The translations under genes and the position numbers were made by a program. This document shows, piece by piece, positions 1-7,148 of a stretch of 13,819 nt of DNA. Origin of the DNA: Bradyrhizobium sp. (lineage in GTDB: Bacteria; Pseudomonadota; Alphaproteobacteria; Rhizobiales; Xanthobacteraceae); assembly GCA_028290165.1 (NCBI GenBank), contig JAQGKJ010000762.1, positions 1 through 13,819 on the forward strand. Reading direction: 5' to 3'. The notes below the pieces were generated by a model. That model had not been told where the DNA came from. It searched no databases and worked only from the letters and a program-made list of their open reading frames with translations. How positions within the stretch are numbered: the stretch's first letter is position 1; the number at the start of each line of letters is the position of its first letter.

Positions 1-381
1 GAGTTCGAGAGCGAACAGCTGGAGCTGCAGCACCGGATCGCGCAGCGCCGCGCCGCGCTGCGTATCAACCAGGCCGGCGGATCGGCGGAAACGCTGCTCG
101 CAAGGCGCAAGCAGACGACGCCTTCAAGCGTCATGGTGCTCGAGGCGATCTCGCGTGTGCTGCCGGACACAACTTACGTGACGGAATTGCGGGTCGATGG
201 TGACAAGATGCAGGTCGTTGGCCTGACGCAGGATGCCCCGGCGCTGATCCGGCTGATGGAGCAATCGCCGCAATTCACCCGCGCCACCTTCTTCGCGCCG
301 ACCACGCGCGCGCAAAACGATCCAGGCGAGAGGTTTCACATTGAGGCGCACATCACGCCATATTTCGGGTCGGGATCATGA
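1..381 (+). CDS. gspL: GspL/PilN-like T2SS protein, C-terminal part (5' truncated)
   Basis: The reading frame is open from base 1, so the gene starts outside the window and only the last 126 residues are seen. The fragment begins with a Glu/Gln/Arg-rich stretch likely to be helical or coiled coil (FESEQLELQHRIAQRRAAL). A compact alpha/beta domain follows (LPDTTYVTELRVDGDKMQVVG, then a second strand-helix repeat ending IEAHITPYFG), as in the periplasmic ferredoxin-like domain of GspL and PilN. In T2SS, GspL links the cytoplasmic ATPase GspE to GspM in the inner-membrane platform. The stop overlaps the gspM start (ATGA), so the two are probably translationally coupled. Assignment rests on the fold pattern plus gspM directly downstream; a PilN label would be equally acceptable. 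Confidence 0.75.
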   Translation, partial: EFESEQLELQHRIAQRRAALRINQAGGSAETLLARRKQTTPSSVMVLEAISRVLPDTTYVTELRVDGDKMQVVGLTQDAPALIRLMEQSPQFTRATFFAPTTRAQNDPGERFHIEAHITPYFGSGS

Positions 382-938
382 ACCACGTCGCGACGTTGCG
401 AAAGTTCCTGACCGCGCGGCTGCCGGCAGCAACGCTTTATCTCGGTGTCATGATCCTGCTGCTGTTCATTATCGGGAGTTCATTGACCGATCTTTTGGAC
501 AAGCATGCAGCTGTTGCGGCGTCGGCCACCATGCTGGAGCAGTTCGAGGGCCGCCGGCCAGTTGCCATCCGCGGTCAGGCCGCCGGCGTTACTGCGCCGT
601 CCGGTTCGCCGTTCCTGGAAGGCGCCACTGTGACGGTCGCGGGCGCTGCGTTGCTGCAGCGCGTCTCCGCCGCAGTGGCAAAGCTTGGCGGCAATGTGCT
701 GTCGTCTCAGGTCGACCTGCTTGGCTCACAATCCAAAGCTGGTTTCCTCACGATTATCGCGAGCTGCGACATCGACCAGCCGGGCTTGCAGCAACTGGTC
801 TACGATCTCGAGGCGGGCATGCCGTTCCTGTTCGTCGATCAGCTCGTGGTGCAGGCCCCGGCGAGCTTCGCTGTGTCCGGCGACGGCAAGCTGCGCATTC
901 TGCTCACGGTCTCCGGGCAGTGGGAGGGAACGAAATGA
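378..938 (+). CDS. gspM: Type II secretion system protein GspM (subtype b)
   Basis: This 186-residue protein has a short cytoplasmic N-terminus, one membrane helix at about residues 18-38 (LYLGVMILLLFIIGSSL), and a periplasmic domain. The length, single anchor and closing pattern (FLFVDQLVVQAP...LRILLTVSGQWEG) fit the alphaproteobacterial T2SS GspM subtype b family. GspM binds GspL and helps assemble the inner-membrane platform that pushes pseudopilins into the periplasm. The ATG overlaps the upstream stop by ATGA and has only a weak GGGA ribosome site, consistent with coupling to gspL. Its own stop overlaps the next start in the same way, so gspL-gspM-gspN form one transcript. Confidence 0.85.
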   Translation: MNHVATLRKFLTARLPAATLYLGVMILLLFIIGSSLTDLLDKHAAVAASATMLEQFEGRRPVAIRGQAAGVTAPSGSPFLEGATVTVAGAALLQRVSAAVAKLGGNVLSSQVDLLGSQSKAGFLTIIASCDIDQPGLQQLVYDLEAGMPFLFVDQLVVQAPASFAVSGDGKLRILLTVSGQWEGTK

Positions 939-1615
939 GACGCGTATCGGTGCGCAGGCCGCCCACAAGGTTCACATGGCTGTTGCTGGTGTCTGCGCTG
1001 GGTATTCCCGCCGCGACCTCCGCGTTGCCGACAGACGTGGGGGACATCGATGCTGACGCCCCACGTCGCGCCGGCGCGCCATCGCTCTGGGATTCGCCCG
1101 CGGTTCCCGCTCCGGTGGTGATCAAGCCTCGGGAGCGCCCGCCCCAGGCACCTGAGCGTACGCCGAATGCCAATCCGCTTTGGGCCATTCCGCTCGCGAC
1201 ATTGTCGAACACCCGTGAACGGCCGATCTTCTCATCGTCGCGGCGGCCGCCGCCACCTGCGGTCGCGTCGGTGTCGGTGGTGAAATCTCCTCCACCGCCG
1301 CCAAAGCCGCCGACTGTCGAGCGTCCGCAGTTGTCGCTCGTTGGCACCATCGCGGGCAGCGACGAAAGCTTCGGCATTTTTATGGACCAGACCACCAAGA
1401 CGGCGCTACGTCTGAAGCTCGGCGAAAATTATCAAGGCTGGAAGTTGCGTTCGGTTCAAGGCCGCGAGGTAACGCTGGAGCGGGACCAGCAGACCACCAT
1501 CTTGAGTCTCCCCCAGCCCGGCACCGGTACGGCAGGGCCGGTGCGTTTGCGGGCCGAGAACGCGGCCACGCCGGGGCCAGCCGGCGCTGCACCGGAGCGA
1601 GGCGGCCGGCGTTAG
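935..1615 (+). CDS. gspN: GspN/GspC-like T2SS periplasmic protein with Pro-rich linker
   Basis: I chose the ATG at 935 because it overlaps the gspM stop (ATGA) and follows a strong ribosome site (GGGAGGG, 922-928); the frame is open much further upstream, but that part lies over gspM. The 226-residue protein has a signal peptide or anchor (TWLLLVSALGIPAATSA). The motif NPLWAIPLATLSNTRERPIF follows, then a Pro-rich linker (about residues 105-128). A small beta domain (LVGTIAGSDESFGIFMD...LKLGENYQGWKLRSV) resembles the homology region of GspC and PilP, which contacts the outer-membrane secretin. A disordered Ala/Pro/Gly tail ends it. Rhizobial annotations usually call this position GspN. GspC-like is an alternative name; the role in bridging platform and secretin is inferred. 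Confidence 0.75.
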   Translation: MRRVSVRRPPTRFTWLLLVSALGIPAATSALPTDVGDIDADAPRRAGAPSLWDSPAVPAPVVIKPRERPPQAPERTPNANPLWAIPLATLSNTRERPIFSSSRRPPPPAVASVSVVKSPPPPPKPPTVERPQLSLVGTIAGSDESFGIFMDQTTKTALRLKLGENYQGWKLRSVQGREVTLERDQQTTILSLPQPGTGTAGPVRLRAENAATPGPAGAAPERGGRR

Positions 1616-2082
1616 CCGATCCAGCCGCCTTGCTGAAGAGCAACAGTGGCCACGAGCCCGAGCGTGAGAAACGGGCCGAATGGAAGTGGCGTCAGGCGCG
1701 TCAGTGTCCGGCCTGCAAGTTGCATGATGCCAGCCGCCGCGAGGCCAGTCAGCGACGCGATCAAAAGCTGGATCGGAACGCCGGTGACGCCGACCCAGAT
1801 GCCGGAAGCGGCGAGCAGTTTGACATCGCCCAGGCCAAGACCCTGGAATTTCCGGAACGCGAAGTAGAGCCGGCGCAACAGCCAAGCGATCGCGCCGATC
1901 ACGATGCCCTCGCAGCCGGCGCCGAGCCCCGATGGCCAACCATCAAGCAGGACGGCTTTGGCGAGGCCAATGACGGCGATCGCCAGATTGAGCCAGTCCG
2001 GGATGATGCCGCGACGCAGATCGATCCACGCCAGCAGGGCGCTTGCGAGATAGACCAAAGCGAGAGAGGTGGCTGCGATCAT
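1612..2082 (-). CDS. gspO: Short-form prepilin peptidase (A24 family)
   Basis: The 156-residue, very hydrophobic protein carries both aspartates of A24 aspartic peptidases: D21 in AWIDLRRGIIPDWLN and D86 in GLGLGDVKLL (the GxGD motif). These enzymes sit in the inner membrane and cut the leader peptide from prepilins or T2SS pseudopilins. The N-terminal methyltransferase domain with its paired cysteines, found in long PilD/GspO proteins, is absent, so this is the short TadV/CpaA-like form. Location next to T2SS genes suggests it processes the pseudopilins, although a Tad pilus role cannot be excluded. The ATG at 2082 has no clear ribosome site, and no other in-frame start exists before a stop. 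Its TAA overlaps the gspN TAG by 4 bp on the opposite strand. Confidence 0.8.
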   Translation of the reverse strand: MIAATSLALVYLASALLAWIDLRRGIIPDWLNLAIAVIGLAKAVLLDGWPSGLGAGCEGIVIGAIAWLLRRLYFAFRKFQGLGLGDVKLLAASGIWVGVTGVPIQLLIASLTGLAAAGIMQLAGRTLTRLTPLPFGPFLTLGLVATVALQQGGWIG

Positions 2083-2120
2083 CAGAGTGTAATTCGAGGA
2101 TGGCGGGGGTGACTAGGACA

Positions 2121-2167
2121 CGCCAAAAGCCCCCAGGGCTGAACCCCCGGGGGCTTCCAATTTGGCG
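2121..2167 (-). terminator. Rho-independent terminator after the left phosphoesterase gene
   Basis: An 8-bp GC-rich stem, AAGCCCCC (2127-2134) with GGGGGCTT (2149-2156), encloses a loop that can itself pair GGG with CCC. An outer arm, CGCCAAA (2121-2127) and TTTGGCG (2161-2167), lies around it. On the - strand the hairpin is followed by CTTTTGG. It lies just past the stop of the phosphoesterase at 2191 and before the gspO start, so it should separate those two same-strand genes. Confidence 0.7.
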
Positions 2168-2190
2168 TTGCTTTTAAATCTTGCCGTCAG

Positions 2191-4035
2191 TCAGTGCCGA
2201 TCATGTTCGTGGTCGTCGCCGCCGCCCGAGGCCCAGACCACGGCGCCGGTCGTCTCATCGAGGATCAGTTTGCGCGGTTGATCCTCGTCGTGATTGTCGA
2301 AGTCGAACATGTGGTCAAGCGGCCCGGCAATGGTGTCGAACGATCCACCCGGCTGGATCCGTTCACCGTGCAGCCAGTTGTCCTCGACGAAGCGCAGCAC
2401 TGAGGTCTGGTCGGTGAGCGTGTGGTCGACGTGGTTGCGCTTGGCGAACGGTGAGATCACCAAGAGCGGCATGCGGGTGCCGTAGCCGCAGCGACCCCAG
2501 GCCGGCTCACCGAAAGTGCCGTTGAGCATCGGCGCCGGCTCCGGCTTGCCCTGTTGGAAGCCGTTGCTGGTTTTGCAGACACCGAGCGCGTTCAGAGTGT
2601 CCACGGCTGGATTGAACGAGGCGTTCACCACCGGCGGCATCTGGTGGTCGTACCAGCCGTCGGAGTCATCATAGAGAATGACCACGGCGGTGTCGGACCA
2701 TTCCTGGCTCTTCTGCAGGGTATTGATGACTTGCACCAGGAAACGCTGCTCGTCGAGCGGATCGGAATAGCCGGCATGGCCATCCTGGAACGCCGGCGCC
2801 TTCAAGAAGCTCACCGCCGGCAGGTTGTGGGCATTCAGTGCGTCGAAGAAGTCATGGATATCGTAATTGTGGTTGGCCGGGTCCGGCGTGTTGCTGTGCG
2901 GGATCAAGCTATGACCGATCGCCGCGACCGAGCTTGGACGAGCGTGCGACGAATTCCGTGTCGATGCAAAGTATTGGAACCAGGCGTGATGCGGAATGTA
3001 GTCGGCCGAGGTGAATGCGGGGGTGCCCGGTGCGGCAGGATTGGTTTCGCGCGCGCAGCCAGTGGTGCCGTTGGCGTTGACCACATTAAGGTCGAAGCCG
3101 CCCATGAACGAGCCCCAGGTGATGCCCTTGTCGTTCAAGAGATCGCCGATGTTCTTGCCGGCCATGGTGACCTGGTCGAGGGTCGGATTGGAACACACGT
3201 CCAAGAGCGGATCGCCATCGCCGATTTCGGTGATGTTGCTCTGGAGGTGAGCCGCGTCTCCGAAGGCTTCATGGGTTCCATGCACAAGGCTGTTCGAGGG
3301 GCCGAACACGTTCAGCGTCGCGGCGACACCGTTGGTCTGGCCGGAGATGAGGTTGATCGCGCCCGGCGTCGAAGGACCAAACTGGCTGGTGTAGTTGTTG
3401 TCGTTCAGCGCGAAATGCTGGGCATAGTTCCACATGGCGGTAGTGGTGTTGCCGTCGAAATAGCCCATGACCAGCGCCTTGGTGCCGACGCCGGCCGGAG
3501 GCGGGCCAGCGGTGCCGACGAAGGCCGGGAAGCCGTCCATCTTGCCATTGTCGTACGCGCTTTCTTCGGGAGTTTCGTTGTGGCCCTGATCCGCGGTCAG
3601 CACTTGCGAGGGCGGCAGCCGGAAGGGATTCGATGCGCCGGCGCCATTTTTATTCGGCGTGCCATTGCTGATCGGTGGGATGGGGCTGGCCGGATTGTTG
3701 GCATTGGCGTTGGGGTTGTTGTTGATCAGATCGATGCCCGCAAGCTGCGCGAAGTGGTTGTTGACGTCGAGCGGCGTGACAAGGTTGTTGACCACTGGCG
3801 TGTCTTTTTTCGCCACGAACGGGGTTTCGCCGGCGAGGTTCTGCGCCTTCGGGTAGGTTCCAAAATAATGGTCGAACGAAACGTTTTCCTGAAAGATCAC
3901 AACTAGATGTTTGATCGGGGTTGCGGTCTGGCGGAGATCGTCGCGACCTCGATCATTGTCCTCGGCGACGGCGCTGGCGCCGGTGACCAATAAAGCGAGG
4001 GCCGATACCAGACCCAGGGTTCTTGGCAAACGCAT
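2191..4035 (-). CDS. Secreted phosphoesterase, phospholipase C/acid phosphatase family
   Basis: This 614-residue protein has a signal peptide with likely cleavage after SAVA (residue 24). It shows the hallmarks of the phosphoesterase family that includes bacterial phospholipase C and Francisella AcpA. These are IKHLVVIFQENVSFDHYFGTY with putative metal ligands E50 and N51, AINLISGQTNG with S231 as probable nucleophile, and VVILYDDSDGWYDH with D456 and D457 as further metal ligands. It should cleave phosphate mono- or diesters outside the cytoplasm; the substrate cannot be read from sequence. The C-terminus ends in a Gly/Asp/His-rich tail (GGGDDHEHDRH). A strong AAGGAGG ribosome site (4041-4047) supports the ATG. 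It is divergent from a paralogue at 4418 and has its own terminator. Export by T2SS is plausible but not shown. Confidence 0.85.
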   Translation of the reverse strand: MRLPRTLGLVSALALLVTGASAVAEDNDRGRDDLRQTATPIKHLVVIFQENVSFDHYFGTYPKAQNLAGETPFVAKKDTPVVNNLVTPLDVNNHFAQLAGIDLINNNPNANANNPASPIPPISNGTPNKNGAGASNPFRLPPSQVLTADQGHNETPEESAYDNGKMDGFPAFVGTAGPPPAGVGTKALVMGYFDGNTTTAMWNYAQHFALNDNNYTSQFGPSTPGAINLISGQTNGVAATLNVFGPSNSLVHGTHEAFGDAAHLQSNITEIGDGDPLLDVCSNPTLDQVTMAGKNIGDLLNDKGITWGSFMGGFDLNVVNANGTTGCARETNPAAPGTPAFTSADYIPHHAWFQYFASTRNSSHARPSSVAAIGHSLIPHSNTPDPANHNYDIHDFFDALNAHNLPAVSFLKAPAFQDGHAGYSDPLDEQRFLVQVINTLQKSQEWSDTAVVILYDDSDGWYDHQMPPVVNASFNPAVDTLNALGVCKTSNGFQQGKPEPAPMLNGTFGEPAWGRCGYGTRMPLLVISPFAKRNHVDHTLTDQTSVLRFVEDNWLHGERIQPGGSFDTIAGPLDHMFDFDNHDEDQPRKLILDETTGAVVWASGGGDDHEHDRH

Positions 4036-4280
4036 GGTTGCCTCCTTGTTGCATATGAGAAAAATAATGTGGGCGATGGCGCGATGAGAGGGGCGAAAGA
4101 GCGCCAGGCGGAACTTTCCAGAGCTGCGTCACACCGCGATGAAAAAAATATGACTTCTTGTTGAAGCATCGCATCGCGCAGCGAAGAGCACGAGAAAAAA
4201 ATCAAAGCGTGATCGGAATAAAACGAACGCGCCGTTGTTGGCGGCTGCGCCGTAACCAATAAAGCACAATGTTGTGGCCA

Positions 4281-4309
4281 GGTTCATTGTCCGGTCACCA
4301 TCCTGTCTT
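4281..4309 (+). promoter_or_regulatory. Pho-box-like direct repeats upstream of the right phosphoesterase
   Basis: CGGTCAC (4292-4298) and CTGTCTT (4303-4309) are separated by 4 bp and each match 6 of 7 bases of the PhoB half-site CTGTCAT. A weaker third unit, GGTTCAT (4281-4287), keeps the same 11-bp period. The site is 109 bp upstream of the ATG at 4418. No convincing -10 box lies 10 bp downstream, which lowers confidence. The rest of the 382-bp intergenic region (4036-4417) shows AT-rich stretches but nothing else I can identify. Confidence 0.45.
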
Positions 4310-4417
4310 GCGAGTGTTTTTGAGCCGTCACGCAAGCACGCAATGTGGCGTCATCGTCGCCGTATACAGAACGATCCTCTCGATGCAACCAATCTAAAAA
4401 CAAAAGGAGAAAAAGCT

Positions 4418-6340
4418 ATGTCAAAAACACCGCTTGCGCGAAGGCTTGGTCGATTGCTGCTTGGTTCATCCGTGACAGCCCTTGCACTTTCGCAAGGTGT
4501 TCGCGCGGAGGAGGGGCACGATCATGATGGTGCCCAGAATTCAATTGAACAAATCAGGACGGCGTCGCCGGTCAAGCACGTCATCATTATTGTCGGCGAG
4601 AATCGCAGCTTTGACCATTTGTTTGCCACCTACACGCCGAAATCGCGCGATGAAAGGGTGCTGAATCTGCTCTCCGAGCGCATCGTCAAGTCCGACGGAA
4701 CGCCGAACGAGAATTTTGACCGAGCACATCAATTTCAGATCAGCTCCGCTCCGAATGGCGGAAAATTCTTCATCAGCGCCGGGTCGGCCAACAAGTCGCT
4801 GTATACGACGCTTCCTGCGCCTGACCTCGCCGGCGTGCAAAACCCGCCAGCTGCCGCCATTCTGAGCGTGCCGGGCGGCGATCCCGGACTGCCCGCTGCC
4901 GACCAGTTCCTGTTCGGAACCGGCGGCACGGGCCTACCAAACAGTGTAGGCCCGGATACCCGCATCACCAACGTCAACACCTTGCCGCCCGGTCCATTCC
5001 AGCTGACCGGCCCGACCATGCCCTATGACGCCTATACCGGCGACACGATCCATCAGTTCTTCCAGATGTACCAGCAGATGGATTGCGCGATCGACAGCGA
5101 GCACGTCACGCGGCGCAACCCGACCGGCTGCTTGCATGATCTGCAATCGGCGATCACCACGACCTACTCGACCCCGCCCGGCGGCACGCCGCACGATACC
5201 GGCCAGACAATGGCGTTTTTCAATATGCAGAACGGCGATGTGCCCTTTCTGAAATCGCTCGCCGACAATTACACCATGAGCGACAACTATCATCAGCCGG
5301 TCATGGGCGGCACCGGCCCTGACAGCGTACCGCTGGGCTTTGCCGACCAGGTGTTTTTCGGCGACGGCCACGGCAACGCCGCGACGCCGCCCTCAACCAG
5401 CATCTACAATCCCGATCCGGTGGCGAACACGCTCAACCAGTACACTTCCCGGAAGCAGTGGTTCAATTGCTCCGATGCGGCCCAGCCGGGAATCAGGGCA
5501 ATCCAGGATTACCTCGGCAAGCTGCCTTATGCCGTGCAAACGAAATGCGACGCGGGCCACTACTATAACGCCGTGAACATCAATCCGGCCTGGACGCCGC
5601 AAGGCACTCCAAGCGGGGCCGGTTCCATTCCGCCGGTCACCATGACGAGCATCGGCGATCTCTTGAGCGCGAAGAACATTCCGTGGAAGTATTATGGTGG
5701 CAGCTACAATGTTTCCGGGACGGGCGCTCCGCTTGACGGAATCTATTGCAACATCTGCAACCCGTTTGAATATCAGCTGAACTATCCGGCGATGCGCGCC
5801 GACCATATGCGTGACGTCACCGATCTGTTCAATGATCTCAAGAACGGCACGTTGCCGGCGGTGTCTTACGTCAAGCCGGACGGCGCCATGGACGGCCATC
5901 CGGCATCGTCGAAGTTCAATCTGTTCGAAGACTTCGCCAAGAACATCATCGAGCTCGCCCAAAGCAACAAGGAACTGTGGGAAAGCACGGCGGTCTTCGT
6001 CACGGTGGACGAGGGCGGCGGATATTATGACTCCGGCTTCATCCAGCCGGTCGATTTCTTCGGCACCGGACCGCGCATTCCGATGATTGCGGTTTCGCCG
6101 TTCTCGACGGGCGGTCACGTCACCCACGTCTACGGCGAGCACGCCTCCTTTGTGAAATTCGTCGAACGCAACTGGTATCTCGGCAAGCTCACCGCGCGCA
6201 GCCGCGATAACCTGCCCAATCCGCGCGCCGACGACGCGAATCCCTATGTTCCCGTCAACATGCCGGCGATCGGTGATCTCTTTGACATGTTCGACTTCGG
6301 CGGGGATCACGACCGCGATGGCGGGCGGGATTCCAGATAA
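4418..6340 (+). CDS. Secreted phosphoesterase, phospholipase C/acid phosphatase family (paralogue)
   Basis: The frame is open from 4274, but the ATG at 4418 is the better start. It follows an AAGGAG ribosome site (4404-4409) and begins a clean signal peptide with likely cleavage after GVRA (residue 30). The resulting 640-residue protein carries VKHVIIIVGENRSFDHLFATY (E61 and N62, putative metal ligands), VMGGTGPDS with T299 as a possible nucleophile, VFVTVDEGGGYYDSG (D531 and E532) and RIPMIAVSPFSTGGHVTH. These place it in the same superfamily as its divergent neighbour. The DE pair replaces the DD pair of the neighbour, so substrate range may differ. Many cysteines in the middle (DCAID, NCSD, YCNICNP) suggest disulfides, which fits export. 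Asp/His-rich segments occur at both ends of the mature protein (EEGHDHDG and GGDHDRDGG). The exact substrate is unknown. Confidence 0.85.
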   Translation: MSKTPLARRLGRLLLGSSVTALALSQGVRAEEGHDHDGAQNSIEQIRTASPVKHVIIIVGENRSFDHLFATYTPKSRDERVLNLLSERIVKSDGTPNENFDRAHQFQISSAPNGGKFFISAGSANKSLYTTLPAPDLAGVQNPPAAAILSVPGGDPGLPAADQFLFGTGGTGLPNSVGPDTRITNVNTLPPGPFQLTGPTMPYDAYTGDTIHQFFQMYQQMDCAIDSEHVTRRNPTGCLHDLQSAITTTYSTPPGGTPHDTGQTMAFFNMQNGDVPFLKSLADNYTMSDNYHQPVMGGTGPDSVPLGFADQVFFGDGHGNAATPPSTSIYNPDPVANTLNQYTSRKQWFNCSDAAQPGIRAIQDYLGKLPYAVQTKCDAGHYYNAVNINPAWTPQGTPSGAGSIPPVTMTSIGDLLSAKNIPWKYYGGSYNVSGTGAPLDGIYCNICNPFEYQLNYPAMRADHMRDVTDLFNDLKNGTLPAVSYVKPDGAMDGHPASSKFNLFEDFAKNIIELAQSNKELWESTAVFVTVDEGGGYYDSGFIQPVDFFGTGPRIPMIAVSPFSTGGHVTHVYGEHASFVKFVERNWYLGKLTARSRDNLPNPRADDANPYVPVNMPAIGDLFDMFDFGGDHDRDGGRDSR

Positions 6341-6369
6341 CCGGGCCAAGAGTGGACTAGACCAACCAG

Positions 6370-6402
6370 ATAGAGGCCGGCCTGCTGCCGGCCTCTATTT
6401 CT
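6370..6402 (+). terminator. Rho-independent terminator after the right phosphoesterase
   Basis: TAGAGGCCGGC (6371-6381) pairs perfectly with GCCGGCCTCTA (6387-6397) around a CTGCT loop, and is followed by TTTCTATTT. It sits between two convergent genes and may also slow transcription arriving from the - strand operon, though the T run on that side is poor. Confidence 0.8.
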
Positions 6403-6429
6403 ATTTACGAGCGAATGGTCCGATTGTCC

Positions 6430-7128
6430 TCAAGCCGAAAATTTCCAGAGCTTGATGATTCGAAACCGGGAGTCGGAATCGTCCTGGCGAAATACCGCGA
6501 TCCTGTCGATCGCCAGCGTCTGGAGACCGAGCGCAGAAAAGCGATCACGCAGCATCCTCAGGATCGGCTGGCGCCGCGCAGCGTCAAGCCGACCCGTCAG
6601 CGTCATGTGGAAGCGGTAGTCTTCCATGACATAAGGATAACCCCAGCGATCGAGATAGTCACATTGCCTCGGCGTCAGAGCGGCGGGATTGCGCCGCGCG
6701 CGGTCTTCCTGCGCAAGCGGCGCGCGGAATGAATCGAAGTGGCGCACGCAATCCGCCGCAAGCCGCTCGAGCTCGGCTGACGACTCCGCGAGTACCACCG
6801 CGATAAAGCCGCTGATCGAATCGACGACAGGGCGGATGATCGGAATCGGCCGGGCTGTGCCCGCGAACGTTTCGCAAGCAGCGAAAAGCTCGGCTTCGGA
6901 CTTGCCCGGCGCCAGCGTCAATGGCGCTTTGAGCGTAGCATGGAAGCCGTATTTACGGGGATCTCGGGTCAGATCGCGCCAATCCGGCACCAACTGTAGG
7001 ACGTCGTCCGGAAAGGGCAGGTCGTCCCCGCTGAAGGCGTCATAACCCAGCAATTCTGCGCCGAAGCGATCCAGATCGCTGCCGGGCGCAGCTACATAAT
7101 AGATCGCATAGCGCGGGAAAGTTGTCAT
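6430..7128 (-). CDS. DUF1045 phosphonate-operon protein, 2H phosphoesterase superfamily
   Basis: This 232-residue protein has two His-x-Thr motifs, GFHATLKAP (H63, T65) and FHMTLTGR (H174, T176), spaced as in the 2H phosphoesterase fold. It also opens with the typical RYAIYYVAAPGSDLDRFGAELLGYD start of the DUF1045 'phosphonate metabolism protein' family. 2H enzymes usually act on cyclic phosphates or 2',5'-linked nucleotides. It lies 20 bp behind phnM in the same direction, so it is probably co-transcribed. The C-P lyase pathway makes 5-phosphoribosyl 1,2-cyclic phosphate, opened by PhnP in E. coli; a cyclic phosphodiesterase role here is an attractive inference, not a demonstrated function. 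The ATG at 7128 has only a weak GGCGGC-type ribosome site. Confidence 0.85.
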   Translation of the reverse strand: MTTFPRYAIYYVAAPGSDLDRFGAELLGYDAFSGDDLPFPDDVLQLVPDWRDLTRDPRKYGFHATLKAPLTLAPGKSEAELFAACETFAGTARPIPIIRPVVDSISGFIAVVLAESSAELERLAADCVRHFDSFRAPLAQEDRARRNPAALTPRQCDYLDRWGYPYVMEDYRFHMTLTGRLDAARRQPILRMLRDRFSALGLQTLAIDRIAVFRQDDSDSRFRIIKLWKFSA

Positions 7129-7148
7129 GTCAGCAGCATAGAGCCGCC

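Noticed and set aside
341..934. Upstream extension of the gspN frame to 341
   Set aside because: It overlaps all of gspM in another frame; the ATG at 935 has a strong ribosome site and the ATGA overlap seen elsewhere in the operon.
2554..3906. Long 450-codon open frame on the + strand, antisense to the left phosphoesterase
   Set aside because: It is a GC-driven shadow: no family motif, no ribosome site, and the - strand frame has a signal peptide and catalytic motifs.
4139..4156. AAGTCAT-ATTT-TTTTCAT on the - strand as a Pho box for the left phosphoesterase
   Set aside because: Only 10 of 14 positions match, and the AT-rich stretch makes a chance match likely; worth only a matrix scan.
3986..4265. 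11-bp direct repeat ACCAATAAAGC at 3986-3996 and 4255-4265
   Set aside because: Two copies only, one inside the signal-peptide coding region; no mobile-element or binding-site context, so probably chance.
5393..6349. Long 318-codon open frame on the - strand, antisense to the right phosphoesterase
   Set aside because: Composition is Arg/Ala/Val-rich with no recognisable domain, and it mirrors the true coding frame opposite.
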